64,000 nt of DNA from Procambarus clarkii (Eukaryota > Arthropoda > Malacostraca > Decapoda > Cambaridae), in contig NC_091230.1 in assembly GCF_040958095.1 (NCBI RefSeq), positions 10,449,338-10,513,337 on the forward strand, read 5' to 3'. This document shows, in pieces, positions 21,061-32,409 of the stretch. The notes beneath the pieces were generated by a model. The model had not been told where the DNA came from and did no database searches. It saw only the letters and a program-made list of their open reading frames with translations. Made by a program: the position numbers and the translations under genes. Every line of letters begins with the position of its first letter. Within the stretch, counting starts at the first letter, position 1.

Positions 21061-23420
21061 TGTTATAGTCCCAGGCAGACGAAAAACGAGTCTCCCCTTT
21101 GAGAATTATTCTATCAAGCCTGACCTGATTGGAAGGTCCAGGAAACATAGAGGTGAAGATACAGATGTGAAATAGTCACGCGGATTTAATAAACGATTTG
21201 AGATTATGGGCAGTGAATAAGAAAACAGATAATGACTGGTTAGGAGATGTGGATAATTTGCTGGAGGCCGCGGTTGTTCAACGTCCTCCCAGCAAGCATA
21301 AGAAATATTGCCGGAACAACCGTGGACATTTTCAAGAGGAAACTAGATTTGTTCCTCCAAGGAGTGCCGGACCAACCGGGCTGTGGTGGGTATGTGGGCC
21401 TGCGGGCCGCTCCAAGCAACAGCCTGGTGGACCAAACTCTCACAAGTCGAGCCTGGCCTCGGGCCGGGCTTGGGGAGTAGAAGAACTCCCAGAACCCCAT
21501 CAACCAGGTATCAACCAGGTAACCAGGTGAGGCTCGCTTCTGGAGGGCTTTGATCTCACTTGAGCGCCAAACATCGCAGGGGAAAGCCGCGCTGCGTTCG
21601 AGCTCCCGTCAGAAAGGAACCCCTAGTGATATATCTCCAAGAGAAGAGAAGTGTGCAGACGTGCCAGCTGTGGAACTGAGCTGGGAACGTTGTGATCTCA
21701 AGTCCTGGACGGCGAGGAGTGTTTATTCAGCCGCCCAGAGACATTATCGTGGGCCGTTGGAGTGTCCTGACCAGGCTCTGTCAGAGGGAAGAGCGCCCTC
21801 GACCAGACAATCTGTGGTAAGCACGATTTAAGCCAGTTCATAGGGATTGCTTGTAGTTGGTCGTGTGCCCAGCGACAGTAGCAATGTTTATTGATAAGTT
21901 AGACATGTTTTGATACGGCAGAAGGCCTAAAATAAGAGTGTGGAGAGGGAGGAACACAGAGCGACGTCTGTCCCCTCTGAGCGCTGGCAGGTGACTGAGA
22001 GCTCCCGACGGGACCCTCCCAGAGTGAGTGAGGCCCGCTGGGCGAGGTTGAGCATGGACCAGCCCAAAACAGGGAAGTCTACTCTCACAGTATGTAGAGA
22101 GCTGATAGAGGTTGGAGGCAAGCATATTGCGTGGTTATTTTTGTTTATGTGTTTAAGGGGAAACATTTTATTGGAGTGTCAATGGGTTGCAGGTTTGTCT
22201 TTGGGGAAGAAGTTGCTGAGAACTTCGAAGCCAGCACAGAGGGAGTAGTTGATGAGACTCCAAGGTAGTGGAGGAGAGGACCTCGAGCGGTGAGGAGAAG
22301 TAGTGAAGAGGAGTGTCACGTGCTTCTGTAGAGGTGGTGAAGCACCATAGTTGCTCGAGGGAACTTCATGGTGTAGCAGCCAGGAGAGCTGTGGAGGACC
22401 CTAGTAGAGGTAGTGAAGCACCATAGTTGCCCAAGGAAAACTTCACGGTGTAGCAGCCTGGAGGAGCTGCAGAGGATCCTGGTAGTTAAGCCCGGAAGAA
22501 CCTGAAGATAATACGGTAGTGAACTTCCAGATGTGGAAGGGAAGTTCTAAATGATCACTTGAAGGGAGTTGATAGAGTGTTTGTCTTTAGCGTGTAAGAC
22601 GCAGTGAAAGGCGAGTGATAGTTTGCCATTTTTGTACCTAGGAGTGTTTATACTGAAGCATAGAGTTACAGTCGTAGGCTGGATTACCTACAGATGTATG
22701 TGTTCTAGGACTGATAGGGTGATCGATTGATCATTGTTGTGTATCAAGGAACATTTATTCTGATATATATATGTTATTGCACTCATACACTGATTTTCCT
22801 TGTACATGTTTATAGATATATATATTCTCATGCTGATAGTGCAACATTGTATTATAAGACTTGATCTACTTGAGGAGGTTGATAGTATCACGTGGTGAAT
22901 CAGGAGATAGGATACCACTTGATAAGCTGATGATAGAGTTCTGATAGTGTTAGAGTGCAACCTGACTGAAATAGTATAGAGTGTAGGATTCAGTATTATT
23001 ATTATATGTGTGTATGTATTGTGTATGTGCTTGGTCCAGTAAATGTATTCAAATTTGCTGGTGTTTGCCCTTGTCCTAATTAGGCTTCCCAGGAAGTAGT
23101 AAAGAAGGAGAGAGAGAGAGAAAGAACCAAGAACCACTACTGTGGACAGGGTAGAAGGTAATACTAATAAGTCAAAGGGGATTGAGGAGATCATATCTCA
23201 TAAAGAGAGAGTGGGGAGTCACAGCGGCTCGAGTGGGTGTGTGCACGTGACAACGAGGCTAAGTGTTGGAGCCGCATCCCCTAAACGTGTGACGTTGAGC
23301 CCCTCTCCAAGAGCCAGAAGCGCCTAGTGTGATCTCCTAGTGAGGTATAAGCACTCTACCGAGTTGTGGGTTGGGTTGTCCGTAAAGGAGGAACAACACG
23401 ACAAGACCACCAACCCACAC
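21061..23420 (+). mobile_element. Solo LTR of a Gypsy element related to the one at 7815, with 5-bp target duplication
   Basis: The 2.36-kb segment begins TGTTATAGTCCCAGGC, aligns with the LTR at 7815-8719 through its first half, and ends CAACCCACAC. TATAA stands on both sides (21056-21060 and 23421-23425), the 5-bp target duplication usual for Gypsy integrases. No internal coding region is present, so this is a solo LTR left by LTR-LTR recombination. A LINE 3' fragment (21268-21528) interrupts it. Notable contents are GGTAAGCAC near 21815, a repeated GTAGTGAAGCACCATAGTTGC-like segment (about 22326-22440) and a GA-rich tract near 23108. The exact 3' border depends on the target duplication. 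Confidence 0.85.
21268..21528 (+). mobile_element. 5'-truncated LINE 3' end inserted in the solo LTR
   Basis: About 260 bp correspond to the 3' end of the LINE at 37434-38590. They cover the last ~70 codons of its ORF (RNIAGTTVDIFKRKLDLFLQ region) and the terminal repeats of ATCAACCAGGT type. I count about two substitutions against that copy over roughly 245 bp. The parent LTR sequence resumes with GAGGCTCGCTT at 21529. Confidence 0.9.
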
Positions 23421-25285
23421 TATAATAATAAGTATATTTTTTTTATAGATCTAGATGAATTTAGGTTCTAATTGGTAGTATTTTTAATACGATACAGTAA
23501 ATTTGCTTAAATTATCATAGAAATTACTGACTTCACCTAACCCCACCTGCCCTGACATAACTAAGGCTGGAACCAATAAGTCTGTTGGATGGTTTGCCTA
23601 AATAAATATGGGTGATTTGATTGAAGAGGATCTAACAAGGGGGTATTAGTAAGGCATTAAAAACAATCGACATATGTTAGATGAATAGTCTAGCACTAAT
23701 AATGTTGAAACATTGATGGAAAATGTATGTGTTTTTATATTGAGCTCATAGGATGTTAGACGTATCATTCATTCATGTGAAATTCTGACTTTTGGGGGAG
23801 TTGGTTCAACTCAGCATATTATAAATAATGTCCTAAACATCTCTAGAAAAATATCATGCAAATTGTGTATAGTTTGACCAAATTGGCTGTGATTGTATTT
23901 GTACAAATAGCACAATTATTATACTTTTGCAAGTTGTGTATAATTTGTGTAGGTTATGTATTTTGCATAAGTTGTATGATGATTGTAAATATGCATTGAT
24001 TATATTCCAACAAACTGTGTACTGTTTGTGCAAGTTGTGTATTAACTGTACATGGGGATTTGCATGTACGTGCATTTGTTGAATTGAGTTGTGTTCATAT
24101 TTTGGCTAGTTGTGTATTGAATATATTTTGTTCACGTTGTTTATTAATTGTGTATAAGTCGTAAAAGTATTTGAGTGAATTGGGTATTTATGCTGGTTGT
24201 GTATTTACATATTTGGGATAGTTATGTATTGTATTTGTGTATGTATTTGTATTTGTGTATGTATTGTATGTATTTGTGCTGGAAATGTATTTGGTTGTAT
24301 CTGTGCAAGTTGTGTAATACTTATGAAAGATGTTTAATAATTGTGCAAGTTGTGTTTTAATTGTGTATATTGTGTATTTGTATATGGACAAATTGTTTAT
24401 TTATACCTTTGAGTATTGATTGTCATTGTGCAAGTTGTGTAATTATATAACAAGTTTGCTTGTACTAATTGTGCAGACATGTGTATTAATTACACAGTTG
24501 TTCAATAATTGTCCATGTTTTATAATCGTTTTGTGCGAATGGTGTATTTATGCAAGTTGTGTTTTTATTTTAAGTGGAACTAGTGAAACAGTGTTTTTGT
24601 GCGAATTGTGTATTTGTGTAACTTCTGTATATGTTTTCTGAAAAATAGATCTTCACGTGCAAGTGTGAAATATTATTTGGTTTATGAGACCATATGTATT
24701 ATGGTTTATTATGTATTATGGTTTATGAGTTTATGAGGTTTATTTGGTTTATGTGGGAATTTTGTGAAAATTATGTTTATGGAATTGTGTAATATTAGTG
24801 AAAGCACTTTTTGGTTGAATGAGCGCATATGCAATTTGTTATATTTATGCAAATACCGAACTTTGTGTAAATGTTATACTTTGAGTGTATGTAATATTTG
24901 TGTATATGGTATATTTTGTGCGCAACTGACATATTTTGTATGTAAATGTCATATTTGTCTATAAATGATGTATTTTGTATGTGAATGGCATATTTTGTGC
25001 GTAAATAATATATTTATGTGCATAAATGTCATATCTGGTGTGTAAATGTTATATTTTCTGTGTAAATGGAATATTTGTGTGTGAAATGCTTTGTGCTTAA
25101 ATGTTATGTTGAGTGCAAGCGTGTATGTGTTTTGTACTGTGTGTTTTTGATTTTGTGTATTATTAGTGTAAGTATAAGTGTTGCATTTTGTGTGAATAAT
25201 GTTAAATTAATATATATTTTTGTGCGCCTTATCTCAACCTTAGCTTTTTATGAATAATTACTAATATATTAATTTCAATGGGACA
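23421..25285. other. AT-rich sequence with degenerate TGTGTAT/CAAGTTGTGT repeats
   Basis: From about 23840 the plus strand is dominated by imperfect words such as GTGCAAGTTGTGTATT, and from about 24900 by GTAAATGTCATATTTTGTG units of roughly 28 bp. No exon was recognised. It probably belongs to the intron or upstream region of the Ly6-type gene whose exon starts at 25442. The signal-peptide exon of that gene was not found here. Confidence 0.5.
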
Positions 25286-25289
25286 TGTA

Positions 25290-25437
25290 AACAATTGATT
25301 AATAATAATAATAATAATTATTATTATTATTATTATTAGTAGTAGTAGTAGTAGAAGTATTATCATTTTTATTATTATTAATATTATTATTAATCATCAT
25401 CATTATTATTATTACTATTATTATTATTATTATTACT
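25290..25437. repeat. Compound (TAA)n/(TTA)n microsatellite
   Basis: AATAAT runs switch to TTATTA runs, with short GTA and CAT runs inside. The AAT-to-ATT switch at about 25315 is self-complementary. The last TTATTATTACTGCAG supplies the splice acceptor of the following exon. Confidence 0.9.
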
Positions 25438-25441
25438 GCAG

Positions 25442-25570
25442 CATGTGAAGGTAATAAAGGCGACGTGAGCTGCTATTCCTGCAGCACTGTCAAGCGCTGC
25501 ACCGCAGAGTTCACCTGGATGAACACGACCAGTTGCAGCGGCTTCTGCTTCAAGAAGATGTCTGATGACG
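25442..25570 (+). CDS. Ly6/uPAR three-finger protein, internal exon (N-terminal half of domain)
   Basis: The 129-bp exon is bounded by an acceptor (TTATTACTGCAG, AG at 25440-25441) and a donor (GTAGGT at 25571). It enters in phase 1 and leaves in phase 1. It encodes 43 codons with the cysteine spacing of the first two fingers of a Ly6/uPAR domain: VSCYSC, KRC, TSC, GFC. The next exon (29693-29865) joins in frame and carries the diagnostic CNTDLCN end. Such proteins are secreted to the cell surface, GPI-anchored, and in arthropods include Quiver/Sleepless- and Boudin-like proteins that act on channels or septate junctions. I cannot assign this one to a subfamily. The preceding exon with the signal peptide is not visible. 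Confidence 0.85.
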
Positions 25571-25604
25571 GTAGGTTGTCTCACTCCTTTCCAGACACGA
25601 TGTT

Positions 25605-28600
25605 GGGTACAGCTACATGAGTGTGCATACTGTTGGGCACAGTTACATGAGTACTGTATATTGTTGGGTACAGCTACATGAGTATTGTATACTGGTGGGT
25701 ACAGCTACATGAATATTGTATACTGTTGGATACAGCTACGTGAGTGTTGTATACTGTTGGGGACAGCTACATGAGTGAATATACTGTTGGGTACAGGTAC
25801 ATGACTGTGTATTCTGTTGGATACAGCTACATGAGTGTGTATACTGTTGGGTACAGCTACATGAGTTTGTATACTGTTGGGTACAGCTACATGAGTTTGT
25901 ATACTGTTGGGTACAGCAACATGAGTGAGTATACTGTTGGGTACAGCTACATGAGTTTGTATACTGTTGGTTACAGCTACATGAGTTTGTATACTGTTGG
26001 GTACAGCAACATGAGTGAGTATACTGTTGGGTACAGCTACATGAGTGTGTATACTGTTGGGTACAGCAACATGAGTGAGTATACTGTTGGGTACAGCTGC
26101 ATGAGTGTGTATACTGTTGGGTACAGCTACATGAGTGTGTATACTGTTGGGTACAGCTACATGAGTGAGTATACTGTTGGGTAAAGCTACATGAGTGTGT
26201 ATACTGTTGGGTACAGCAACATGAGTGAGTATACTGTTGGGTACAGCTACATGAGTGAATATACTGTTGGGTACAGCTACATGAGTGTGTATACTGTTGG
26301 GTACAGCAACATGAGTGAGTATACTGTTGGGTACAGCTACATGAGTGTGTATACTGTTGGATACAGCAACATGAGTGAGTATACTGTTGGGTACAGCTAC
26401 ATGAGTGAATATACTGTTGGGTACAGCTACATGAGTGAGTATACTGTTGGGTACAGCTACATGAGTGTGTATACTGTTGGGTACAGCAACATGAGTGAGT
26501 ATACTATTGGATACAGCAACATGAATGAGTATACTGTTGGATACAGCTACATAAGTGAGTATACTGTTGGGTACAGCTACATGAGTGTGTATACTGTTGG
26601 GTACAGCAAACATGAGTGAGTATACTGTTGGGTACAGCTACATGAGTGTGTATACTGTTGGGTACAGCAACATGAGTGAGTATACTGTTGGGTACAGCTA
26701 CATGAGTGTGTATACTGTTGGGTACAGCAACATGAGTGAGTATACTGTTGGGTACAGCTACATGAGTGTGTATACTGTTGGGTACAGCAACATGAGTGAG
26801 TATACTGTTGGGTACAGCTACATGAGTGAATATACTGTTGGGTTACAGCTACATGAGTGTGTATACTGTTGGGTACAGCTACATGAGTGTGTATACTGTT
26901 GGGTACAGCAACATGAGTGAGTATACTGTTGGGTACAGCTACATGAGTGTGTATACTGTTGGGTACAGCAACATGAGTGAGTATACTGTAGGGTACAGCT
27001 ACTTGAGTGTTGTATACTGTTGGGTACAGCTACATGAGTGTGTATACTGTAGGGTACAGCTACTTGAGTGTTGTATACTGTTGGGTACAGCTACATGAGT
27101 GAGTATACTGTTGGGTACAGCAACATGAGTGAGTATACTGTTGGGTACAGCTACATGAATGTGTATACTGTTGGGTACAGCTACATGAGTGAGTATACTG
27201 TTGGGTACAGCTACATGAGTGAGTATACTGTTGGGTACAGCTACATGAGTGTTGTATACTGTTGGGTACAGCTACATGAGTGTGTATACTGTTGGGTACA
27301 GCTACTTGAGTGTTGTATACTGTTGGGTACAGCTACATGAGTGTGTATACTGTAGGGTACAGCTACTTGAGTGTTGTATACTGTTGGGTACAGCTACATG
27401 AGTGTTGTATACTGTTGGGTACAGCTACATGAGTGTGTATACTGTTGGGTACAGCTACTTGAGTGTTGTATACTGATGGGTACAGCTACATGAGTGTTGT
27501 ATACTGTTGGGTACAGCTACATGAGTGTGTATACTGTTGGGTACAGCTACTTGAGTGTTGTATACTGTTGGGTACAGCTACATGAGTGTGTATACTGTTG
27601 GGTACAGCTACATGAGTGTGTATACTGTTGGGTAACAGCTACATGAGTGCGTATACTGTTGGGTACAGCTACATGAGTGTGTATGCTGTTTGGGTACAGC
27701 TACATGAGTATTGTATACTGTCGGGTACAGCTACATGAGTATTGTATACTGTCGGGTACAGCTACATGAGTATTGTATACTGTCGGGTACAGCTACATGA
27801 GTATTGTATACTGTCGGGTACAGCTACATGAGTATTGTATACTGTCGGGTACAGCTACATGAGTATTGTATACTGTCGGGTACAGCTACATGAGTATTGT
27901 ATACTGTCGGGTACAGCTACATGAGTATTGTATACTGTCGGGTAACAGCTACATGAGTATTGTATACTGTAGGGTACAGCTACATGAGTGTGTATACTGT
28001 CGCGAACAGCTACATGAGTGTGTATACTGTTGGGTACAGCTACATGAATGTGTATACTGTAGGGTACAGCTACATGAGTGTGTATACTGTAGGGTACAGC
28101 TACATGAGTGTGTATACTGTAGGGTACAGCTACATGAGTGTGTATACTGTTGGGTACAGCTACATGAGTATTGCATACTGTCGGGTACAGCTACATGAGT
28201 ATTGTATACTGTCGGGTACAGCTACATGAGTATTGTATACTGTCGGGTACAGCTACATGAGTATTGTATACTGTCGGGTACAGCTACATGAGTATTGTAT
28301 ACTGCAGGGTACAGCTACATGAGTGTGTATACTGTCGCGAACAGCTACATGAGTGTGTATACTGTTGGGGTACAGCTACTTGAGTGTTGTATACTGTTGG
28401 GTACAGCTACATGAGTGTGTATACTGTAGGGTACAGCTACTTGAGTGTTGTATACTGTTGGGTACAGCTACATGAGTGTTGTATACTGTTGGGTTCAGCT
28501 ACATGAGTGTGTATACTGTTGGGTACAGCTACATGAGTGTGTATACTGTTGGGGTACAGCTACTTGAGTGTTGTATACTGTTGGGTACAGCTACATGAGT

Positions 28601-29335
28601 GTGTATACTGTAGGGTACAGCTACTTGAGTGTTGTATACTGTTGGGTACAGCTACTTGAAAGTTGTATACTGATGGGTACAGCTACATGAGTGTTGTATA
28701 CTGTTGGGTACAGCTACATGAGTGTGTATACTGTTGGGTACAGCTACTTGAGTGTTGTATACTGTTGGGTACAGCTACATGAGTGTGTATACTGTTGGGT
28801 ACAGCTACATGAGTGTGTATACTGTTGGGTACAGCTACATGAGTGTGTATACTGTTGGGTACAGCTACATGAGTGTGTATACTGTTGGGTACAGCTACAT
28901 GAGTATTGTATACTGTCGGGTACAGCTACATGAGTATTGTATACTGTCGGGTACAGCTACATGAGTATTGTATATTGTCGGGTACAGCTACATGAGTATT
29001 GTATACTGTCGGGTACAGCTACATGAGTATTGTATAATGTAGGGTGCAGCTACATGAGTGTGTATACTGTCGCGAACAGCTACATGAGTGTGTATTCTGT
29101 TGGGTACAGCTACATGAGTGTGTATACTGTAGGGTACAGCTACATGAATGTGTATACTGTAGGGTACAGCTACATGAGTGTGTATACTGTAGTGTACAGC
29201 TACATGAATGTGTATACTGTAGGGTACAGCTACATGAGTGTGTATACTGTAGTGTACAGCTACATGAATGTGTATACTGTAGGGTACAGCTACATGAGTG
29301 TGTATACTGTAGGGTGCAGCTCCATGAGTGTATTA
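25605..29335 (+). repeat. 30/31-bp minisatellite filling the Ly6 gene intron, about 120 copies
   Basis: Units contain GGGTACAGCTACATGAGT followed by GTGTATACTGTT (30 bp) or ATTGTATACTGTC (31 bp). The 30-bp form dominates the first half; blocks of the 31-bp form (about 27710-27960, 28165-28310, 28890-29040) are interspersed. The array occupies about 3.7 kb of a 4.1-kb intron. Open frames such as MSVYTVGYSY come from the 30-bp period and are not genes. Confidence 0.97.
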
Positions 29336-29690
29336 TGAGTGTAGAACTCCAACAGTTAAATGGTCTGTTACACTTTAAGTACAGTTTAATGTTACGAAAC
29401 ATTGTGTGGTACAAGTGCCCTTGCTGTGTGCTGGTGTCTGCACTTGATCTTACCACATGTTATGCAATAAAGTGATAGAGGATGATGGTGATGCCATGGA
29501 CGTAGAAATATCAGTGAGTGATCAGTCATCATGCAGACTAAAGATGCTGTATTGAAGCCTGGCAATGGTGACTGATATTACATCAAGAAACAAAGATCGG
29601 ATTAATTGTATAAAATATTATATACAACTATTTTTAATGCTGCTCTCACAAATAAATTGAAAAGGTGTATTTTTCTCTTAACCTTCTGAC
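29336..29690. other. End of the Ly6 intron, unique sequence
   Basis: Non-repetitive intron sequence leading to the acceptor at 29691-29692. No other feature was seen. Confidence 0.6.
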
Positions 29691-29692
29691 AG

Positions 29693-29865
29693 ATAAGCCC
29701 AAACGTGTTGTCAGTCGCGGCTGTAAGACAGTGACGGAGGCTAAGGAGTCTGAGGATGATGACGTCCTCGCCTTCTGCAACACTGACCTCTGCAACACTG
29801 GTCCTGCAGCAGCTCTTGCTCTCTCTTCTCTGCCGATGGTAGCCCTCCTGCACCACCTGGTGTAG
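29693..29865 (+). CDS. Ly6/uPAR three-finger protein, last exon with GPI-signal tail
   Basis: The acceptor is a pyrimidine tract ending TTCTGACAG (AG at 29691-29692). The frame follows directly from the upstream exon. The exon encodes RGC, then a strongly acidic loop (ESEDDD), then FCNTDLCN, the hallmark end of Ly6/three-finger domains. A hydrophobic tail of about 20 residues (small residues GPAAA followed by LALSSLP and VALLHHLV) fits a GPI-attachment signal. The stop is TAG at 29863-29865. The last nine codons lie in the first unit of the 23-bp minisatellite, and the TAG is formed by the second unit because 23 is not a multiple of three. The protein would act at the outer cell surface. Confidence 0.88.
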
Positions 29866-30695
29866 CCTTCCTGCACCACCTGTTGTAGCCCTCCTGCACC
29901 ACCTGCTGTAGCCCTCCTGCACCACCTGCTGTAGCCCTCCTGCACCACCTGCTGTAGTCCTCCTGCACCACCTGCTGTAGCCCTCCTGCACCACCTGGTG
30001 TAGCCCTCCTGCACCACCTGCTGTAGCCCTCCTGCACCACCTGGTGTAGCCCTCCTGCACCACCTGGTGTAGCCCTCCTGCACCACCTGGTGTAGCCTTC
30101 CTGCACCACCTGCTGTAGCCCTCCTGCACCACCTGGTGTAGCCCTCCTGCACCACCTGGTGAAGCCTTCCTGCACCACCTGCTGTAGCCCTCCTGCACCA
30201 CCTGCTGTAGCCCTCCTGCACCACCTGCTGTAGTCCTCCTGCACCACTGCTGTAGCCCTCCTGCACCACCTGGTGTAGCCCTCCTGCACCACCTGGTGTA
30301 GCCCTCCTGCACCACCTGGTGTAGCCTTCCTGCACCACCTGCTGTAGCCCCTCCTGCACCACCTGGTGTTGTCCTCCTGCACCACCTGGTGTAGCCCTCC
30401 TGCACTACCTGGTGTAGCCCTCCTGCACCACCTGGTGTAGTCCTCCTGCACCACCTGGTGTAGCCCTCCTGCACCACCTGGTGTAGCCCTCCTGCACCAC
30501 CTGGTGTAGTCCTCCTGCACCACCTGGTGTAGCCCTCCTGCACCACCCGGTGTAGCCCTCCTGCACCACCTGCTGTAGCCCTCCTGCACCACCTGCTGTA
30601 GCCCTCCTGCACCATCTGGTGTAGCCCTCCTGCACCATCTGGTGTAGCCCTCCTGTACCACCTGGTGTAGCCCTCCTGCACCACCTGTTGTAGCG
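29839..30695 (+). repeat. 23-bp minisatellite beginning inside the Ly6 coding end, about 37 copies
   Basis: Units begin GTAGCCCTCCTGCACCACCT and are completed by GST or GYT. GTAG landmarks are at 29839, 29862, 29885, 29908 and 29931, an exact 23-bp spacing. The first unit is coding and the stop codon falls in the second. The rest would be 3' UTR or flank. Minus-strand open frames of GGLHQVVQEGYTRWCRRAT type are repeat by-products. Confidence 0.97.
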
Positions 30696-31030
30696 CTTTC
30701 CCATGATAATTCCCTCCCCTCCCTCCACCGATTTTATAGAGTTACCATGGGAGCTGTTCCTCCGTTTAACGGAAGCAATGGGACCAAACCCTACCCGCCT
30801 TTGTTTCCCAAAAACCCCAACTAGATATCCTGTAAATTTTGGGGAGGCTAACCCCATGCATCTGGCTTCCAATCCTGCACACACTGAAAGACTAGCTAAC
30901 AGACAAACATTTATCTCTTAAAGATATGGATGTTTTTAATCGTTTCTTTAGACTTGAATGATTAAATACTTCAACCTCTGCTATGACTACAATTATATAT
31001 TAATTCTGTGAGATTTCTTTTAGAGCAAGA
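30696..31030. other. Unassigned unique sequence
   Basis: A 72-codon open stretch (30703-30921) lacks recognisable homology or splice context. Possible 3' flank of the Ly6 gene or an old repeat. Confidence 0.4.
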
Positions 31031-31032
31031 CT

Positions 31033-31430
31033 GTGCACCACCTATGCACAGACCCAGTCTGTGCACCACCTGTGCACAGACCCAGACTGTGCACCACCTG
31101 TGCACAGACCCAGACTGTGCACCACCTGTGCACAGACCCAGACTGTGCACCACCTGTGCACAGACCCAGACTGTGCACCACCTGTGCACAGACCCAGACT
31201 GTGCACAGACCCAGACTGTGCACCACCTGTGCACAGACCCAGGCTGTGCACCACCTGTGCACAGACCCAGACTGTGCACCACCTGTGCACAGACCCAGAC
31301 TGTGCACCACCTGTGCACAGACCCAGACTGTGCACCACCTGTGCACAGACCCAGACTGTGCACCACCTGTGCACAGACCCAGACTGTGCACCACCTGTGC
31401 ACAGACCCAGACTGTGTACCACCAAGTGCA
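31033..31430 (+). repeat. 28-bp minisatellite, about 14 copies
   Basis: Units read GTGCACCACCTGTGCACAGA followed by CCCAGACT. One unit (around 31200) is shortened. The period leaves all frames open on both strands, which explains the overlapping cysteine/proline-rich open stretches. Confidence 0.97.
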
Positions 31431-32400
31431 CAGTCTTGGTCTCGTGAATTTTGAAGAAAAATTGTAATTAGTATTAGGTGAAGTTCTTAAACGTAAAAAA
31501 TGTTACCTAATATTATAATTATTACAATCCCCAAAATTCATTACATAAAATTTCCTTACTTGGTATTATAATTTATTCCTGTTCGTTTAGAAAATAATAA
31601 TATTCTAAGAAACCTGTACGCATAAATGCATTGTAAATTTCTCTAAACACCGTATCTTATAATTTTAACTGATATAAATATTTCAGTTCCTTTACCCAAT
31701 GAACTCAGATCAGATAAAATTTATTTTGAAGTGTTGTAGCTATAATGTTCGATACGTGGAAAATATCTAAACAATATTTTATGTTCGACGTCTGTGAACT
31801 AATGTGTATTTTTGTTTTGATGTTATAATGCGGAAGTGCAGCAAATACCAGAGCAGCTGAATTGCCCTTAAGCACATAAAACCAAACATAAGTTAAACAA
31901 GCTTTATTTAAGTTAAATAAAAGCTGCTTAGCCTTTGCGGTGTGATAAGATGTAGGAATAAACAAATTTACATGAACAATTAAACACTTTACTGTAAACT
32001 CAATTATAACAACAAAATAATTCGTAACAAAATATTTATCCAGACACGAGAAACGGAAAAATTGACTCTGCTTGTAAAACAAAAGGGTGACTTACTCTAC
32101 TATTTACACTAGATCACACGTCCACCGTCACGCTTTCGTAGCAGGACCACAGCGAGTGAGGGAGGTGAAGTGTAGACCCCAGGATCACTAGTAATAGTCT
32201 GCTCTTCCAGGGCTTGTTGTTGTTGTTGTTGTTGTTCTTTTAGATCAGGTACTCAGAACATAAAGTTCAAAGTAGCACGGGCTATGGTGAGCCGTAAGTG
32301 GAGGCTCTTTGGAGCCATTATCTGTATCAATGGCTGATACTAAAGGTCTGGAGATGGATGTGAGTCTTCAGCCCCTGGAGGCCTGGCTGTACCAGTTATG
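31431..32400. other. AT-rich unique sequence, no supported gene
   Basis: A minus-strand open stretch (31705-32082) has no family signature and an AT-driven composition. A (TTG)n tract is at about 32216-32237. Confidence 0.5.
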
Positions 32401-32409
32401 GAGCTGGGG

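Noticed and set aside
25605..29335. CRISPR-like regular 30-bp repeats
   Set aside because: There are no unique spacers; the units are directly adjacent and the genome is eukaryotic.
25705..29456. Repetitive open frames (YTVGYSYMSV type and antisense) as a silk- or cuticle-like protein
   Set aside because: They are produced by the 30-bp unit and lie in the intron of the Ly6-type gene. Frame is lost wherever the 31-bp unit appears.
31008..31467. Cysteine-rich open frames in all six frames
   Set aside because: The 28-bp unit has no stops in any frame; simultaneous open frames argue against coding.
31705..32082. 125-codon minus-strand open frame as a membrane protein
   Set aside because: AT-driven composition, no motif, no splice or promoter context.
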